64,000 nt of DNA from Vibrio sp. J1-1 (GCF_021728395.1 NZ_JAKKCM010000004.1:62001-126000), one strand, 5' to 3'. Shown: positions 44,742-55,434, counted from the first letter of the stretch. The notes: generated from the letters alone by a model not told the origin. Made by a program: numbers and translations.

Positions 44742-46415
44742 CTAACTAATATCTAATGTAATACCATCGGTTGTCGAGGCTGATTTCGTCGTTACCTGAT
44801 ACTCCATCTCTTTAACAGTAGAAACAAAATACCAAGTGGATTGCGCATTTTCAGGCGTAAAAGTCACTCGCATAAAGCCTCGTTGTTTAATATCCGTCCA
44901 CTCTAGCTCTGAGACTAATTGCGGCAAACTAAACTCCATCTGTGCAATCACTGCTGGGTCCAGTGCCAAATACTCTTCCAAACCTGGTGAACTGACTGAG
45001 CACGTTGCAAATTCAACGCCGACAGGAGTACCAGAAATGTCATGTAAAGCACTCGCCCAAGCATTGTGCGTATCGCCAGCCAAACATACAAAGTGACCAG
45101 CACTGGCATTCGCCAACTGGTAAACTTTTTCTCGCTCTACGTAGTAACCATCCCAAGCATCCAGGTTATAGGGTAAGGACACAGGATCTGAACTTGGGTC
45201 AGACAGATAATTCATAATTGCAGTGTTCACTGCCAACAAAGCCGCAGCTTTCTGATCTTCTGTCGCAGTAAAAAGTTGGAACATCGCTGTCATGACAGAG
45301 CTCGGTAACTCCATTTTAGACATCAGAACCTGTTGCCCGAGTACATTCCATTTGGCATTACGCGTCGTAAATTCGTTTATTAACCAAGCCAGTTGGTCAG
45401 AGCCCAACAGCTCTCTGTCAACACTTCGAGACTCAGCGACTAAGCCTGCAATGGCTTCTATGCTTGGTTCGCTCAATGAAAAGTAATCCAATGGCTCATC
45501 ACGACCAACTAATCGAGTATCAAGCATCATCAAGTTTACTAAGTTGCCAAATGAAAACTGACGATAAATCAGCATGCTTGAGTAGCTATTCTCTCTTACA
45601 GGCAACCACTCAGTCCACGCTGCCGCTGCCGCTGCGCGTCGATCATTAAAGCTTCCTTCATCATCTTGATGGTTTTCGGCGCCTTCTTTCCACGCATCAT
45701 TCGCGAGTTCATGGTCATCCCATACCGCGATCATCGGTAATTTCGCATGTAGCGCTTGCAGATCAGCATCTTGGCGATATTGGGCGTATCGTTTTCGGTA
45801 GTCATCTAAAGTCACGCATTCCGTGCCTTTACTTGCCACTCGATCTAAGGTCTCGGCGTCTTCGCTGGCATACCCACCAGCACCATATTCATAGATGTAG
45901 TCCCCTAGATGAAGCACCACATCAAATGAAGCCTCTTCGTGCTGATTTAAAATCTCGCGATAAACATTAAAATACCCAGCCGGATAGTTTGCGCAAGAAA
46001 CAACAGCCATTGATGCCTGTTCGACACTTTCATCCGGTAGGGTTTTGGTCTCTCCGACTCCACTTACTACCTCACCAACCATAAAACGGTAGTAATAGTG
46101 CATATTTGGGCTGAGGTTTTGAACGTCGACTTTTACGGTAAAATCACGGCTTGTGTCCGTAGAGAACACACCACTTTGTATCACATCTGAAAAGCCCTCA
46201 TCTGAGGCGACTTGCCATGTCACATCAACATAGTCAGCACCCGTGGTAACACGCGTCCATATGATGACTTGAGTTTGAGTCGGATCGCCACTGGCGACTC
46301 CATGTTCAAAGGTGACCACTACTAATTCAGAACTATCACTACCACAGCCGATCAGCCCGGTAGCCACGGCGGTTGAAGAGACGGCTTTCATAAAATCTCG
46401 ACGAGAAAAAGACAT
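44742..46415 (-). CDS. PhoD-family alkaline phosphatase, Tat lipoprotein
   Basis: Protein of 557 residues. The N-terminus has a Tat motif (SRRDFMK, about residues 4-10) and, at the end of the signal, the lipobox LIGC (Cys near 24). The PhoD domain follows, with EHGVASGDPTQTQVIIWTRV, HLGDYIYEYG, VWDDHELANDAW and AGDTHNAWASAL, all typical Ca/Fe-dependent PhoD motifs. It should be exported folded and anchored to a membrane, cleaving phosphodi- and monoesters. AAGGA precedes the ATG at 46415, which is preferred to a GTG two codons upstream. No Pho box was recognised. Confidence 0.9.
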   Translation of the reverse strand: MSFSRRDFMKAVSSTAVATGLIGCGSDSSELVVVTFEHGVASGDPTQTQVIIWTRVTTGADYVDVTWQVASDEGFSDVIQSGVFSTDTSRDFTVKVDVQNLSPNMHYYYRFMVGEVVSGVGETKTLPDESVEQASMAVVSCANYPAGYFNVYREILNQHEEASFDVVLHLGDYIYEYGAGGYASEDAETLDRVASKGTECVTLDDYRKRYAQYRQDADLQALHAKLPMIAVWDDHELANDAWKEGAENHQDDEGSFNDRRAAAAAAWTEWLPVRENSYSSMLIYRQFSFGNLVNLMMLDTRLVGRDEPLDYFSLSEPSIEAIAGLVAESRSVDRELLGSDQLAWLINEFTTRNAKWNVLGQQVLMSKMELPSSVMTAMFQLFTATEDQKAAALLAVNTAIMNYLSDPSSDPVSLPYNLDAWDGYYVEREKVYQLANASAGHFVCLAGDTHNAWASALHDISGTPVGVEFATCSVSSPGLEEYLALDPAVIAQMEFSLPQLVSELEWTDIKQRGFMRVTFTPENAQSTWYFVSTVKEMEYQVTTKSASTTDGITLDIS

Positions 46416-46769
46416 ACTCACTTCCTTTTTGATTGATTATTGCTTTTTATCTAACTGACCATAGCGGATGAACATTTGCTTACCTGAGATTCATCAAAGA
46501 TAAGTGACTAACTCATACCACCGACAATCTGGTCTAATCAGTTGCCTAAAAACAATAAGTTAGAAGCGAGTTATGACAATTAGATTGCTGCGCCTAAAGA
46601 ACATGTTAAATATAGTGCATGTAGGATCTATCGGTGACGTTGATAATTTGAGTGGCCATTACAGAGACTGGCAGTTTTACGCGAAGGAAAAGAAGTAGTG
46701 TTTAGTGATGACGGATAGTTGAGCGTTCCAGAGATTGAACGCTCTAACCATGTATAGATAAAGGCAGGC
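46416..46769. other. Gap between the PhoD gene and the 125-residue ORF
   Basis: Holds the PhoD promoter on the minus strand and a possible 41-codon frame at 46573-46698 (+). No hairpin of note was seen. Confidence 0.5.
46573..46698 (+). CDS. Possible 41-residue protein
   Basis: An ATG frame of 41 codons in the gap between the PhoD gene and the next gene. It has a charged, mixed composition (VGSIGDVDNLSGHYRDWQFY, ending AKEKK), and GAAGCGAG upstream could serve as a weak ribosome site. It resembles no family I know. It could be a remnant of a longer gene or chance. Confidence 0.25.
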   Translation: MTIRLLRLKNMLNIVHVGSIGDVDNLSGHYRDWQFYAKEKK

Positions 46770-47147
46770 TTACAGTTTGATATTTAGAATCTCTTGCTCA
46801 GTTGTATCAACTTTCAAATGGCCTCGCGACTCAATGTACTCAATCTGCTTTAAGTCTAACGAATATGGCATGACAATACGCAGTTCATCGATCCCCTCAC
46901 CTTTAGCCAATCGAGTTAACTCGACCAGATTCGACTCGTCACTATGACGTGAAGACATTGACTTTAAGGCAGCATCCCACAATCGATCTTCTGGCTCGCT
47001 GAGGTCTGCAAGGTTCTTTTGCCACATTAGACCAAAAATGGGAGCGATGGTGGCAAATGCTTCTAGGAAGGTCCACTTCTTACTTGCTGTTACTCCTAGA
47101 AAACTGGTGTAGTCGAATTCAATGCATGTTTTTTTTTGTTGATTCAT
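46770..47147 (-). CDS. Hypothetical 125-residue protein
   Basis: I do not recognise this protein. It has a conserved-looking, mostly helical sequence with a short hydrophobic segment (LEAFATIAPIFGLMW, about residues 28-42). The middle is charged and acidic, and the end (IDELRIVMPYSLDLKQIEY) looks beta/alpha. The ATG at 47147 follows GGAG with six-base spacing; a GTG five codons upstream is less likely. A run of nine A (codons 4-7) near the start could slip. It stands alone between gaps. Confidence 0.55.
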   Translation of the reverse strand: MNQQKKTCIEFDYTSFLGVTASKKWTFLEAFATIAPIFGLMWQKNLADLSEPEDRLWDAALKSMSSRHSDESNLVELTRLAKGEGIDELRIVMPYSLDLKQIEYIESRGHLKVDTTEQEILNIKL

Positions 47148-47432
47148 TTTATGCTCCGACACTCAAAATGAGATACACCAACTATCGTTCAACTATTTTG
47201 ATATAGCAATGGGATATAAAAGAATGGTCTTTTATATCCTAATTTTCCGTCAAAAAGAAATATTAAAACCAGCCCTGTAACAAGTAATGTACAGCTTTTC
47301 TATATACGCAACCAATTGATTAATATTTCAAATTATAAAAGAAATAACCATATTGATATATGGAGTTTAAATACTGAATCAACACTCATTCACACAAAAT
47401 ATACGACTCAACTCTAAAATACAAAATCGTTA

Positions 47433-49787
47433 TTATTTCACATCAATAACGCGACTGGCTTTTTTATATTGTACTTTCCAACCTGACCAACGTGGCAGTT
47501 CCCAACGCTTTGGATCGCCCTTTCGGCTTCCTTCATTGTAAATAACATGGACCAGCTTACGACTGGCGAAGTACTCCACATCAAGCTTGAGTTCTGCAAG
47601 GAGTAATTTCAGAGGGAATTTCTGAGCAAAATCCTCGTATTCCCATTCTGGAACGCCTTCAAAAGGTAAATCATCAGCATTGAAGAGCTCCATGTCTTCA
47701 ACTGACTCCACACCCAGTGTTTGAAGTTGCTCAGTTAGCCACGCAGAAAACGTCAATGATTCCATAGCCGTAAGATCTATGGTTGATTGATTGAGCCCAA
47801 GTGCGGTATACAACTTCCAATGCAGGATCTGCTGTTTTCTTATTGGTGCAAAACCCGGTAATAAGGTTTCGTCTTCAATCATCTCAACGATAGACTGAAT
47901 GGCAACTTCCCCTTGCAACGCCTGATATTCCGTTACGACGGTACGGCCTGCATACACCAAGCTCATGGTTGCCCGTGGTGATTCTTCTTCATAGTTAGTT
48001 TCACCTTGTTGCCACTCTCCCAAGCTAAGGTCTTTAATGAGCGATAACGGAATTGGCATCATCACCGAAGCAAGATTAAGTGTCTGCTTAACACCTCTGC
48101 CGGGCACACTATGGCTATCCAAAACTAACGCAGCCTCTTCTTTTTCAGGAAAACGGCTATTGCGCCCTACCACCATTTCCATAACGCCGTTACCTAATGC
48201 ATCTCGGCGACGCGCTCTGCGTACAAACACCAGTTCAGGGTGAGTATCCGCTATGGCATAGCAAAGTGATTCGCGCCGATACCTTGATGCGACTTCCAGT
48301 TGCGGCAAATCGAATAGTTCCCGCATTTGCTTAGCTAGCCCTTGTGCTTCTTCTAACACACTTGAATCTACAGAGATCCCCGGTAACTTTTCTCCGCGAA
48401 CTAAACGAATCATCAGAGAAACATCACATCCCGTCGGCTCCTCTAACGCCAATGCTTCGGCAACGTCACCACTTTGCAATTGATATAGCTGTGCAGGAAC
48501 CGACAACGCAGCCGCTAAATCAACCATGGCCTCTTTTTCGGGTCTGGTCTGAATACGGGTCGCTAAATCAGCAAATAAGGCATCAATCGGTAATGGATAT
48601 ACTTTTCTGCCATGCTCGGTAATCTCACCTTGCTCATCAACCGCTTCCATGGCTTTCAGGTTTTCAAATGCCAGATGCAATGATTTATCAGGGACACTAT
48701 CGAGGAAAGACAATTCTGTCAGACGATATCCACAGCAAGCGGCGGCTAACATAGGCTCGACCAACTCTTCTCGATGAAGTTCTGGCGGCGTTATTAACTC
48801 TAAAGGCGCATGTTCTCCGTACAGTCTTATGCACGTCCCTTCCGCAACACGACCTGCACGTCCCATTCGTTGCTCAGCACTGGCCTTGGAAATGTTGCTT
48901 AACGTTAAAGCCGTGCGACCATTACGCTGCACGGTTCGTCTTTCGAGTCCACTATCAATCACGACTCGAATATTTGGAATGGTCAGTGACGTTTCAGCCA
49001 CATTAGTTGCAAGTACGATTTTTCGTTGGCTTTGAATGGTCAGGGCTCGATGTCGTTCTTCATCACTAACAGACGCATGCAGCTTGACCACCAATACATG
49101 TTCCAGACTTTGTAGCATCTGAGCGCATTGGGTGATCTCTTTACGACCCGGAAGAAATACCAGAATGTCTCCCTCTTCATCCTCCAACGCTTCTTTAACG
49201 GCTCGAACGACATCATTCTCACAACCTTTTTTGTTCGGAAGATAACGACTATCAGTGCTTCGATATGTTACTGAAACAGGGAAACAGCGCCCTTCAGAGC
49301 GAAGACGTACGGCTTGTAAATAATCAGCAAGTTTCTCTCCCTCTAAGGTAGCGGAAGTGACGATCAGTCGATGATTATTTTCTTGTTTCAAAAGCGCCGT
49401 AAGGAGATCAATGTCCCAACGGCGTTCATGAAATTCGTCGACCATTACGATATCGAAGCTCGCCAATTTATCTTCTGCAAACCAACGCAACGCGACACCC
49501 GGCGTAACAAATACCACTTCCGTATTCTCATCAAAATAGGAGTGCAGTTTAATCGCATACCCAATTTTTCTACCTACTGGCTCGCCTGATTGCTGCGCAA
49601 GAAACTCCGCCAATGACGTACAAGCTATTCGGCGCGGTTCAATCACTAAAACACGGCCATGTTGCGCTGCCCAAAGAGGTAAACGAGTGGATTTACCCGA
49701 ACCAGTTTCAGCTTCCACAACAAGGTGAGCGTGTTTCAGGTTCTGATCAAATTCATCTTTTAGGGTATCGATAGGTAATAGAGACAT
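47433..49787 (-). CDS. DEAH-type RNA helicase, HrpB-like
   Basis: Protein of 784 residues. RecA-like domain 1 has the P-loop GSGKST (about residues 29-34) and motif II DEFHER (117-122) in place of DEAH/DEVH, followed by TSATLE. Domain 2 has ATNVAETSLTIPNIRVVIDSG and QRMGRAGR. A winged helix and HA2-like region follow, then a long C-terminal domain as in HrpB. HrpB-type helicases act on RNA in an undefined way; E. coli HrpB has no strong phenotype. The ribosome site is weak. It is a single gene, divergent from malic enzyme. Confidence 0.88.
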   Translation of the reverse strand: MSLLPIDTLKDEFDQNLKHAHLVVEAETGSGKSTRLPLWAAQHGRVLVIEPRRIACTSLAEFLAQQSGEPVGRKIGYAIKLHSYFDENTEVVFVTPGVALRWFAEDKLASFDIVMVDEFHERRWDIDLLTALLKQENNHRLIVTSATLEGEKLADYLQAVRLRSEGRCFPVSVTYRSTDSRYLPNKKGCENDVVRAVKEALEDEEGDILVFLPGRKEITQCAQMLQSLEHVLVVKLHASVSDEERHRALTIQSQRKIVLATNVAETSLTIPNIRVVIDSGLERRTVQRNGRTALTLSNISKASAEQRMGRAGRVAEGTCIRLYGEHAPLELITPPELHREELVEPMLAAACCGYRLTELSFLDSVPDKSLHLAFENLKAMEAVDEQGEITEHGRKVYPLPIDALFADLATRIQTRPEKEAMVDLAAALSVPAQLYQLQSGDVAEALALEEPTGCDVSLMIRLVRGEKLPGISVDSSVLEEAQGLAKQMRELFDLPQLEVASRYRRESLCYAIADTHPELVFVRRARRRDALGNGVMEMVVGRNSRFPEKEEAALVLDSHSVPGRGVKQTLNLASVMMPIPLSLIKDLSLGEWQQGETNYEEESPRATMSLVYAGRTVVTEYQALQGEVAIQSIVEMIEDETLLPGFAPIRKQQILHWKLYTALGLNQSTIDLTAMESLTFSAWLTEQLQTLGVESVEDMELFNADDLPFEGVPEWEYEDFAQKFPLKLLLAELKLDVEYFASRKLVHVIYNEGSRKGDPKRWELPRWSGWKVQYKKASRVIDVK

Positions 49788-50026
49788 AGGATACGGGGTT
49801 TGTTCTGATAATGAGGGTCATTATACCCAAATAACGTCGAGATACTTGTTTCAGAGAGAATCACGCGACTTTGAAACCTTCTGGATGATTTCTTTTGAGT
49901 ATAAATTCCCACCAGACGTGAATTTTTTTGCAACATTACCTTGATGAGTATCAACGAATGTTTACAACTTAAGACTTAAACCGTTAAAATTTGGCGAGCA
50001 TCCTTCAACCCTACATAAGGCACCCA

Positions 50027-51715
50027 ATGAACAACGATAAACGCCCGCTATATATCTCGTATGCGGGGCCCGCTCTTATGGCAACCCCTCTTTTGAACAA
50101 AGGCAGTGCATTTTCTGCTGAAGAACGCAGTTCATTCAACTTAGAGGGCTTGCTGCCTGAAGCCACTGAAACCATACAAGAACAAGTAGAACGTGCTTAC
50201 CAACAGTACAAAGGTTTCGAAAGTGACATGGATAAACACATTTATCTACGTAACATTCAAGATACCAACGAAACGCTATTCTACCGCTTAGTACAAAACC
50301 ACGTTTCTGAGATGATGCCAATCATCTACACGCCAACCGTTGGCGCAGCTTGTGAGAACTTCTCCAATATTTACCGTCGCGGCCGTGGCCTTTTCATTTC
50401 TTATCCTAATCGTGACCGTATTGATGACCTGCTAAATAACGCAGCAAACCATAACGTAAAAGTGATTGTTGTTACCGACGGTGAACGTATTCTAGGTTTG
50501 GGCGACCAGGGTATCGGTGGTATGGGTATTCCTATCGGTAAACTTGCTCTTTACACCGCTTGTGGTGGTATTAGTCCAGCTTACACACTACCAATCGTAC
50601 TGGATGTCGGCACGAACAACCCTCAGCGTTTGGCTGATCCAATGTACATGGGTTGGCGCCACCCTCGTATCACAGGTGCAGAATACGACGCGTTTGTTGA
50701 AGAGTTCATGCAAGCGGTACAACGCCGCTGGCCTGACGCTTTAATCCAGTTCGAAGATTTCGCACAAAAGAATGCGATGCCTCTTCTTGAACGTTACAAA
50801 GACCGTGTTTGCTGCTTCAACGACGATATCCAAGGAACCGCTGCGGTAACAGTTGGCTCATTGCTTGCTGCGTGTAAGGCTGCCGGCACTAAGCTTTCTC
50901 AACAGCGTATTACCTTCTTAGGTGCAGGCTCTGCTGGCTGTGGTATTGCAGAAGCGATCATCGCTCAAATGGTTTCAGAAGGCATTTCTGACCAACAGGC
51001 TCGCTCTCAGGTTTACATGGTTGACCGTTGGGGCCTACTTCAGGAAGGCATGCCAAACCTTCTTGATTTCCAACAGCGATTGGTACAAAAACATGAAAAT
51101 ACCAAAGAGTGGGAAAATGAAGGCACTGGTTACTCACTACTAGACGTAATGCGTAACGCAAAACCGACGGTACTTGTTGGTGTATCTGGTGCTCCAGGCC
51201 TATTTAGCCAAGAAGTCATCGAAGAGATGCACAAACACTGTAAGCGCCCTATCGTGTTCCCGCTATCAAACCCAACCAGTCGTGTAGAAGCGACACCAAA
51301 CGACATCATTCGTTGGACAAATGGCGAAGCGTTGGTTGCAACGGGTAGCCCATTCGCTCCAGTTGTACACGAAGGAAAAACCTACCCGATTGCTCAGTGT
51401 AATAACAGTTACATCTTCCCTGGTATCGGCCTGGGTGTTCTTGCTGTTAACGCAAAACGCGTCACTGATGAAATGCTAATGGAATCTAGCCGCGCACTAG
51501 CATCGTGTTCTCCTTTGGCGATTAATGGTCATGGTGCACTTCTTCCACCATTGGAAGAGATTCACCTAGTATCGAAGAAGATCGCTTTTGCTGTCGCTAA
51601 AAAAGCCATTGAACAAGGTGTCGCACTAGAAATCACCGACGAAGCACTTCATGTCGCGATTGACCAGTCCTTCTGGCAACCAGTTTACCGCCGTTATAAG
51701 CGAACTGCGTTCTAA
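50027..51715 (+). CDS. maeA: NAD-dependent malic enzyme
   Basis: Protein of 562 residues (E. coli MaeA 565). It converts malate to pyruvate and CO2 with NAD. Visible motifs are [17 protein letters not shown] (about residues 95-111), [15 protein letters not shown], the metal and dinucleotide regions [20 protein letters not shown] (about 261-280) and [15 protein letters not shown]. The frame is open 12 codons upstream, but the ATG at 50027 gives the normal [10 protein letters not shown] start and has AAGG before it. It is divergent from the helicase. Confidence 0.97.
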   Translation: MNNDKRPLYISYAGPALMATPLLNKGSAFSAEERSSFNLEGLLPEATETIQEQVERAYQQYKGFESDMDKHIYLRNIQDTNETLFYRLVQNHVSEMMPIIYTPTVGAACENFSNIYRRGRGLFISYPNRDRIDDLLNNAANHNVKVIVVTDGERILGLGDQGIGGMGIPIGKLALYTACGGISPAYTLPIVLDVGTNNPQRLADPMYMGWRHPRITGAEYDAFVEEFMQAVQRRWPDALIQFEDFAQKNAMPLLERYKDRVCCFNDDIQGTAAVTVGSLLAACKAAGTKLSQQRITFLGAGSAGCGIAEAIIAQMVSEGISDQQARSQVYMVDRWGLLQEGMPNLLDFQQRLVQKHENTKEWENEGTGYSLLDVMRNAKPTVLVGVSGAPGLFSQEVIEEMHKHCKRPIVFPLSNPTSRVEATPNDIIRWTNGEALVATGSPFAPVVHEGKTYPIAQCNNSYIFPGIGLGVLAVNAKRVTDEMLMESSRALASCSPLAINGHGALLPPLEEIHLVSKKIAFAVAKKAIEQGVALEITDEALHVAIDQSFWQPVYRRYKRTAF

Positions 51716-51749
51716 ATTTAACCGCAAAAGAATAACTCGCCTAATAATT

Positions 51750-51778
51750 AGCCCCTAAACGTAGGGGCTTTTGTTTTT
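51750..51778 (+). terminator. maeA terminator
   Basis: GCCCCTA / TAGGGGC stem with a four-base loop and a T-rich tail. Confidence 0.88.
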
Positions 51779-51918
51779 TAAACGTTTTTTTATCATCCTA
51801 ACCGTATTTTGGCACAAAGGGACTTCTCTCTTTTTGTTTGTATCAGATATGATGAGACCTACACTTTCATTCAAGGATAAAAAACGTTTTGTTGTTTTCT
51901 CGTATAAGGTCAAAGTGG

Positions 51919-52611
51919 ATGCTTAAATTTACATGGAAGCGACTTGCTTTGATTTTGTCGATCGCTGTACTTGGCCTGCTGATCTCCGTTATTGCCATCG
52001 ACAGATGGGTAGTATTGCAAGCCAAAGAGAATATTTTTACGGACTACGAACAAATACCTCAACATGAGGTGGCCGTCGTGCTCGGTACGAGTAAATATAT
52101 CGGAAAGATCCTCAATACTTACTACACCCATCGCATCAACGCCGCGATTGAGCTGTACGACCAAGGCAAGGTGAAACAATTTTTGCTTAGTGGTGACAAC
52201 GCCCACCGCTCTTACAATGAGCCATGGACGATGAAACGTGATTTGCTCAAAGCTGGCGTACCAGAAGAAGTCATTCATCTCGACTACGCTGGTTTTCGTA
52301 CGCTCGATTCGATTGTACGTGCGAAAAAGATATTTGCTTCTGAACGATTCCTGATTGTGACCCAGCGTTTCCACTGTGAACGAGCACTGTTCATTGCCAA
52401 TGCGTACCAAATAGACGCGCAGTGTCTTGCGGTTGCCGGGCCTGTCACAGACAAACAGAAAGCATCGATGCGCATGCGCGAACTGCTTGCCCGCGTGAAA
52501 GCATTCCTCGACCTTTACGTGATTGATACACAACCAAGGTTCCTTGGACCTCAAGAACCGATCGTTGCTGTCAAAGAGCCCATCGAGCCAAGACAAGTCC
52601 CTGTGGAATAG
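51919..52611 (+). CDS. sanA: SanA-like inner-membrane protein (DUF218)
   Basis: Protein of 230 residues with an N-terminal membrane helix (about residues 8-30) and a periplasmic DUF218 domain: VAVVLGTSKYIG (about 52-63), NAAIELYDQGKVKQFLLSGDN (about 77-97), FRTLDSIVRAKKIF and TQRFHCERALFIA. E. coli SanA affects the outer-membrane barrier (vancomycin, SDS). The ATG at 51919, with AAGG upstream, is preferred to a TTG ten codons earlier. It is followed by its own terminator. Confidence 0.88.
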   Translation: MLKFTWKRLALILSIAVLGLLISVIAIDRWVVLQAKENIFTDYEQIPQHEVAVVLGTSKYIGKILNTYYTHRINAAIELYDQGKVKQFLLSGDNAHRSYNEPWTMKRDLLKAGVPEEVIHLDYAGFRTLDSIVRAKKIFASERFLIVTQRFHCERALFIANAYQIDAQCLAVAGPVTDKQKASMRMRELLARVKAFLDLYVIDTQPRFLGPQEPIVAVKEPIEPRQVPVE

Positions 52612-52653
52612 ACAATCAAGCCAACTTCTGGCCCTAATAATATTTCTATAAAA

Positions 52654-52681
52654 AGAATGGGTAGCAATCTACCCATTTCTA
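52654..52681 (+). terminator. sanA terminator
   Basis: Nine-base perfect stem AATGGGTAG / CTACCCATT with a four-base loop. Confidence 0.75.
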
Positions 52682-52830
52682 ATTCTCGACATCACATTTT
52701 CATCTTTGCTCTACGATTCAAGCCAAACTCAAACGCTCATTCAAAGTAACATTTAATCAATAAATAAATACAAGTCAGTTACTTTGCCATAAAAAACCGA
52801 CAAAAAGGCAATGAATAAGGAGCATACCCC

Positions 52831-54201
52831 ATGACCGCACTCGCTGTGACATTGAAGAACTGGTTCTTCACTCGCAACAGCATGATATTGAACGCAAATA
52901 TCATGCTGTTCATTATCTTGTTTAATACCCTACCTTTTGAGCCACAAGTCGTTACCGGCATTAGCATCTTAGTTTTTGTTGCTATTTTGTGGCTAACGGA
53001 AGCCATTCACGTAAGTATTACAGCATTGTTGATACCGCTACTCGCCGTGTTCTTAGGCGTGTTTAATACACAAGTCGCGCTCAACAACTTTTCTAACTCA
53101 ATCATCTTCTTGTTCTTGGGTGGTTTTGCGCTAGCGGCGGCGCTGCATAAACAAAAGTTAGACCAAGCGATTGCCGATAAGGTGTTGCTATTAGCACAAG
53201 GAAAAATGTCGGTGGCCGTCTTTATGCTGTTTGGCGTGAGTGCAGGCCTGTCGATGTGGATTTCGAACACGGCGACCACTGCAATGATGCTTCCGCTGGT
53301 ACTTGGCGTGATGAGCAAACTGGATGGCGATAAAAACCATCGCACATTCTTATTCGTTCTGCTTGGTATCGCGTACAGCGCATCAATCGGTGGTATTGCC
53401 ACACTCGTTGGTAGCCCACCCAATGCGATTGCAGCGGCCGAAGTCGGACTTAACTTTACCGAGTGGATGAAGCTTGCTCTGCCAATCTCGCTATTATTGA
53501 TGCCAGTTGCGGTTCTGGTTCTGTACATCATGACAAAACCTGATTTGAGCCATAAGTTTGAACTTGACCACAAACCAGTCGAGTGGACAAATGGCAAGAA
53601 AGTCACTTTGGCGATTTTCCTCTTGACCGTCACCCTATGGATTTTTAGTAAGCCAATCAATGCGATGCTAGGTGGTTTTGCGAAATTTGATACGCTGGTG
53701 GCAATTGGCGCAATCCTTCTTCTGGGCGCATCTCGTGCAGTTGAATGGAAAGACATCGAAAAAACAACCGATTGGGGCGTATTGATTCTATTCGGTGGTG
53801 GTATTTGTTTAAGCAACGTCCTGAAAGAGACTGGCACCAGTGTTTTCTTAGCGCACAGCTTGTCAGGTTTTCTGGAACAGGCAGGCGTTCTACTGACAAT
53901 TCTTGCCGTGGTTGCCTTCGTCGTATTTTTGACCGAATTTGCCAGCAATACCGCAAGTGCAGCGTTGCTAGTACCCGTTTTTGCAACCATTGCTGAAGCA
54001 CTAGGAATGTCCCCAGTCATTCTTTCAGCACTGATTGCTGTCGCAGCTTCATGTGCCTTTATGCTACCAGTAGCTACACCACCAAACGCGATTGTATTTG
54101 GTACGGGTCACATCAAGCAAAAAGAAATGATGCGTATAGGCCTTGTTCTGAACATTGCGTGTATTGGGGTACTAACACTGTTCGCTTGGATTTTCTGGTA
54201 A
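52831..54201 (+). CDS. SLC13/DASS sodium-coupled dicarboxylate carrier
   Basis: Protein of 456 residues with about 11 membrane helices, closely resembling VcINDY, the Na-coupled succinate carrier of V. cholerae. Both SNT signature motifs that bind sodium and carboxylate are present: SNTATT (residues 145-150) and SNTAS (about 372-376). The usual [10 protein letters not shown] and [10 protein letters not shown] loops accompany them. It should import C4-dicarboxylates across the inner membrane. AAGGAG precedes the ATG. It lies downstream of malic enzyme, one gene apart, a plausible metabolic neighbour. Confidence 0.93.
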   Translation: MTALAVTLKNWFFTRNSMILNANIMLFIILFNTLPFEPQVVTGISILVFVAILWLTEAIHVSITALLIPLLAVFLGVFNTQVALNNFSNSIIFLFLGGFALAAALHKQKLDQAIADKVLLLAQGKMSVAVFMLFGVSAGLSMWISNTATTAMMLPLVLGVMSKLDGDKNHRTFLFVLLGIAYSASIGGIATLVGSPPNAIAAAEVGLNFTEWMKLALPISLLLMPVAVLVLYIMTKPDLSHKFELDHKPVEWTNGKKVTLAIFLLTVTLWIFSKPINAMLGGFAKFDTLVAIGAILLLGASRAVEWKDIEKTTDWGVLILFGGGICLSNVLKETGTSVFLAHSLSGFLEQAGVLLTILAVVAFVVFLTEFASNTASAALLVPVFATIAEALGMSPVILSALIAVAASCAFMLPVATPPNAIVFGTGHIKQKEMMRIGLVLNIACIGVLTLFAWIFW

Positions 54202-54527
54202 GCATAGAAATTCAATTAGCACTACACTGCTGTACTTCGCTGTTTAGTTCCCCTTAAGTGATGTACAGCAGTTTCCCGACTGGTGGCCAATTGGCCACCT
54301 TTTTCTATTTTAGTGCCCAAAGCTTAAAGTTACTGTGCTCGGAGTGTTGTTGGCCTTAAGTTAACTTCATAACGGTTGCAACCATTACGCTTAACGGTGT
54401 AGAGAATAAAAATGACCGATAAAAATGTAACCAAAAGGTTTCTAAATTCGATCAACATAGACTTCTGCCCTGCCCCTCACTTAGCATTCGGTATATACTG
54501 TGCAAAAACACAATACTGAGTAATGTT
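54202..54527. other. Gap between the SLC13 carrier and DUF2797 genes
   Basis: Terminator GGTGGCC / GGCCACC with a four-base loop and a T5 tail (54282-54306). The remainder is AT-rich, with a TATACTGTG stretch at 54494-54502 that may be part of the DUF2797 promoter. No gene is supported. Confidence 0.6.
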
Positions 54528-55352
54528 ATGTCTTTAATTGCAACTGGTACGCTGAACAAAATGCGTGCTTCTCTGGATGGTGCAGTAAGTTACCGTCTTC
54601 CCGTAGGTGATGAAGAAATTGATCTTTCTCCATTCCTTGGTCAAACCTTAACGCTAACCCACACTGGCAATATTTTCTGCTGTTCATGCGGCAAGAAAAC
54701 CAAAAAGAGCTATTCACAGGGTCACTGTTTTGTTTGTATGAGAAAACTGGCAAGTTGCGATATGTGCATCATGAAGCCAGAAACCTGTCACTACGACCAA
54801 GGCACTTGTCGAGAGCCACAATGGGGTGAAGAAAACTGTATGGTGGATCACTTCGTGTATCTGTCTAATACTTCTAGCCTTAAAGTCGGTATCACTCGTC
54901 ACACTCAAATCCCGACTCGATGGATTGATCAGGGCGCGACACAAGGCTTGCCGATTTTTAAAGTGAAAACCCGTCATATTTCCGGCTTGATTGAAGTCGA
55001 ACTGGCCAAACATATTGCCGATAAAACCAACTGGCGCACTTTGCTTAAAGGTGATGGAGAACCGATTGCTCTTCAAGACCGATTTGCGGAACTACTTCCT
55101 CTGGTAGAAGACAAAATCGCCGAGATCAAGCAGAAATATGGTGATGATGCAATCGAAGTATTAAGTGAGAGCATCACGGATCTTAGCTACCCAGTGCAAC
55201 AGCACCCGACTAAAATCACCTCGCATAACTTCGACAAGAACCCTGTTGTAACGGGCACTCTGCAAGGTATTAAAGGTCAATACCTGATTTTCGATACTGG
55301 TGTCATCAACGTGCGAAAGTTCACGTCTTATGAAGTGGAAGTCAGCGCATAA
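54528..55352 (+). CDS. DUF2797 zinc-ribbon protein
   Basis: Protein of 274 residues of the DUF2797 family (PF10977). The N-terminal part has four cysteine pairs or singles that should bind zinc: CCSCGKK (about residues 51-57), CFVC (about 67-70), CDMC (about 77-80) and two more. A segment VYLSNTSSLKVGITR (about 110-124) looks like the first strand pair of a GIY-YIG fold. A charged helical middle and a C-terminal beta part follow. The function is unknown; a role on nucleic acid is my inference from zinc ribbon plus GIY-YIG-like segment. Confidence 0.8.
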   Translation: MSLIATGTLNKMRASLDGAVSYRLPVGDEEIDLSPFLGQTLTLTHTGNIFCCSCGKKTKKSYSQGHCFVCMRKLASCDMCIMKPETCHYDQGTCREPQWGEENCMVDHFVYLSNTSSLKVGITRHTQIPTRWIDQGATQGLPIFKVKTRHISGLIEVELAKHIADKTNWRTLLKGDGEPIALQDRFAELLPLVEDKIAEIKQKYGDDAIEVLSESITDLSYPVQQHPTKITSHNFDKNPVVTGTLQGIKGQYLIFDTGVINVRKFTSYEVEVSA

Positions 55353-55383
55353 AAACTGACGACCATTGGTATGCTTTGCATAT

Positions 55384-55420
55384 AAAAAAGCTCGGGCATT
55401 ACGCTCGAGCTTTTTGTTTT
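55384..55420. terminator. Bidirectional terminator, DUF2797 and PLP-enzyme genes
   Basis: AAAAAGCTCG / CGAGCTTTTT arms with an 11-base interior and A/T tracts on both sides. It serves the two convergent genes. Confidence 0.82.
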
Positions 55421-55434
55421 CTATTCAGGATTTG

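Noticed and set aside
51910..52596. 228-codon antisense frame across sanA
   Set aside because: Complete overlap with a gene of known family; no ribosome site or family likeness on the antisense strand.
53007..54020. 337-codon antisense frame across the SLC13 carrier
   Set aside because: Arises from codon bias in a long membrane-protein gene; the sense strand carries both SNT motifs.
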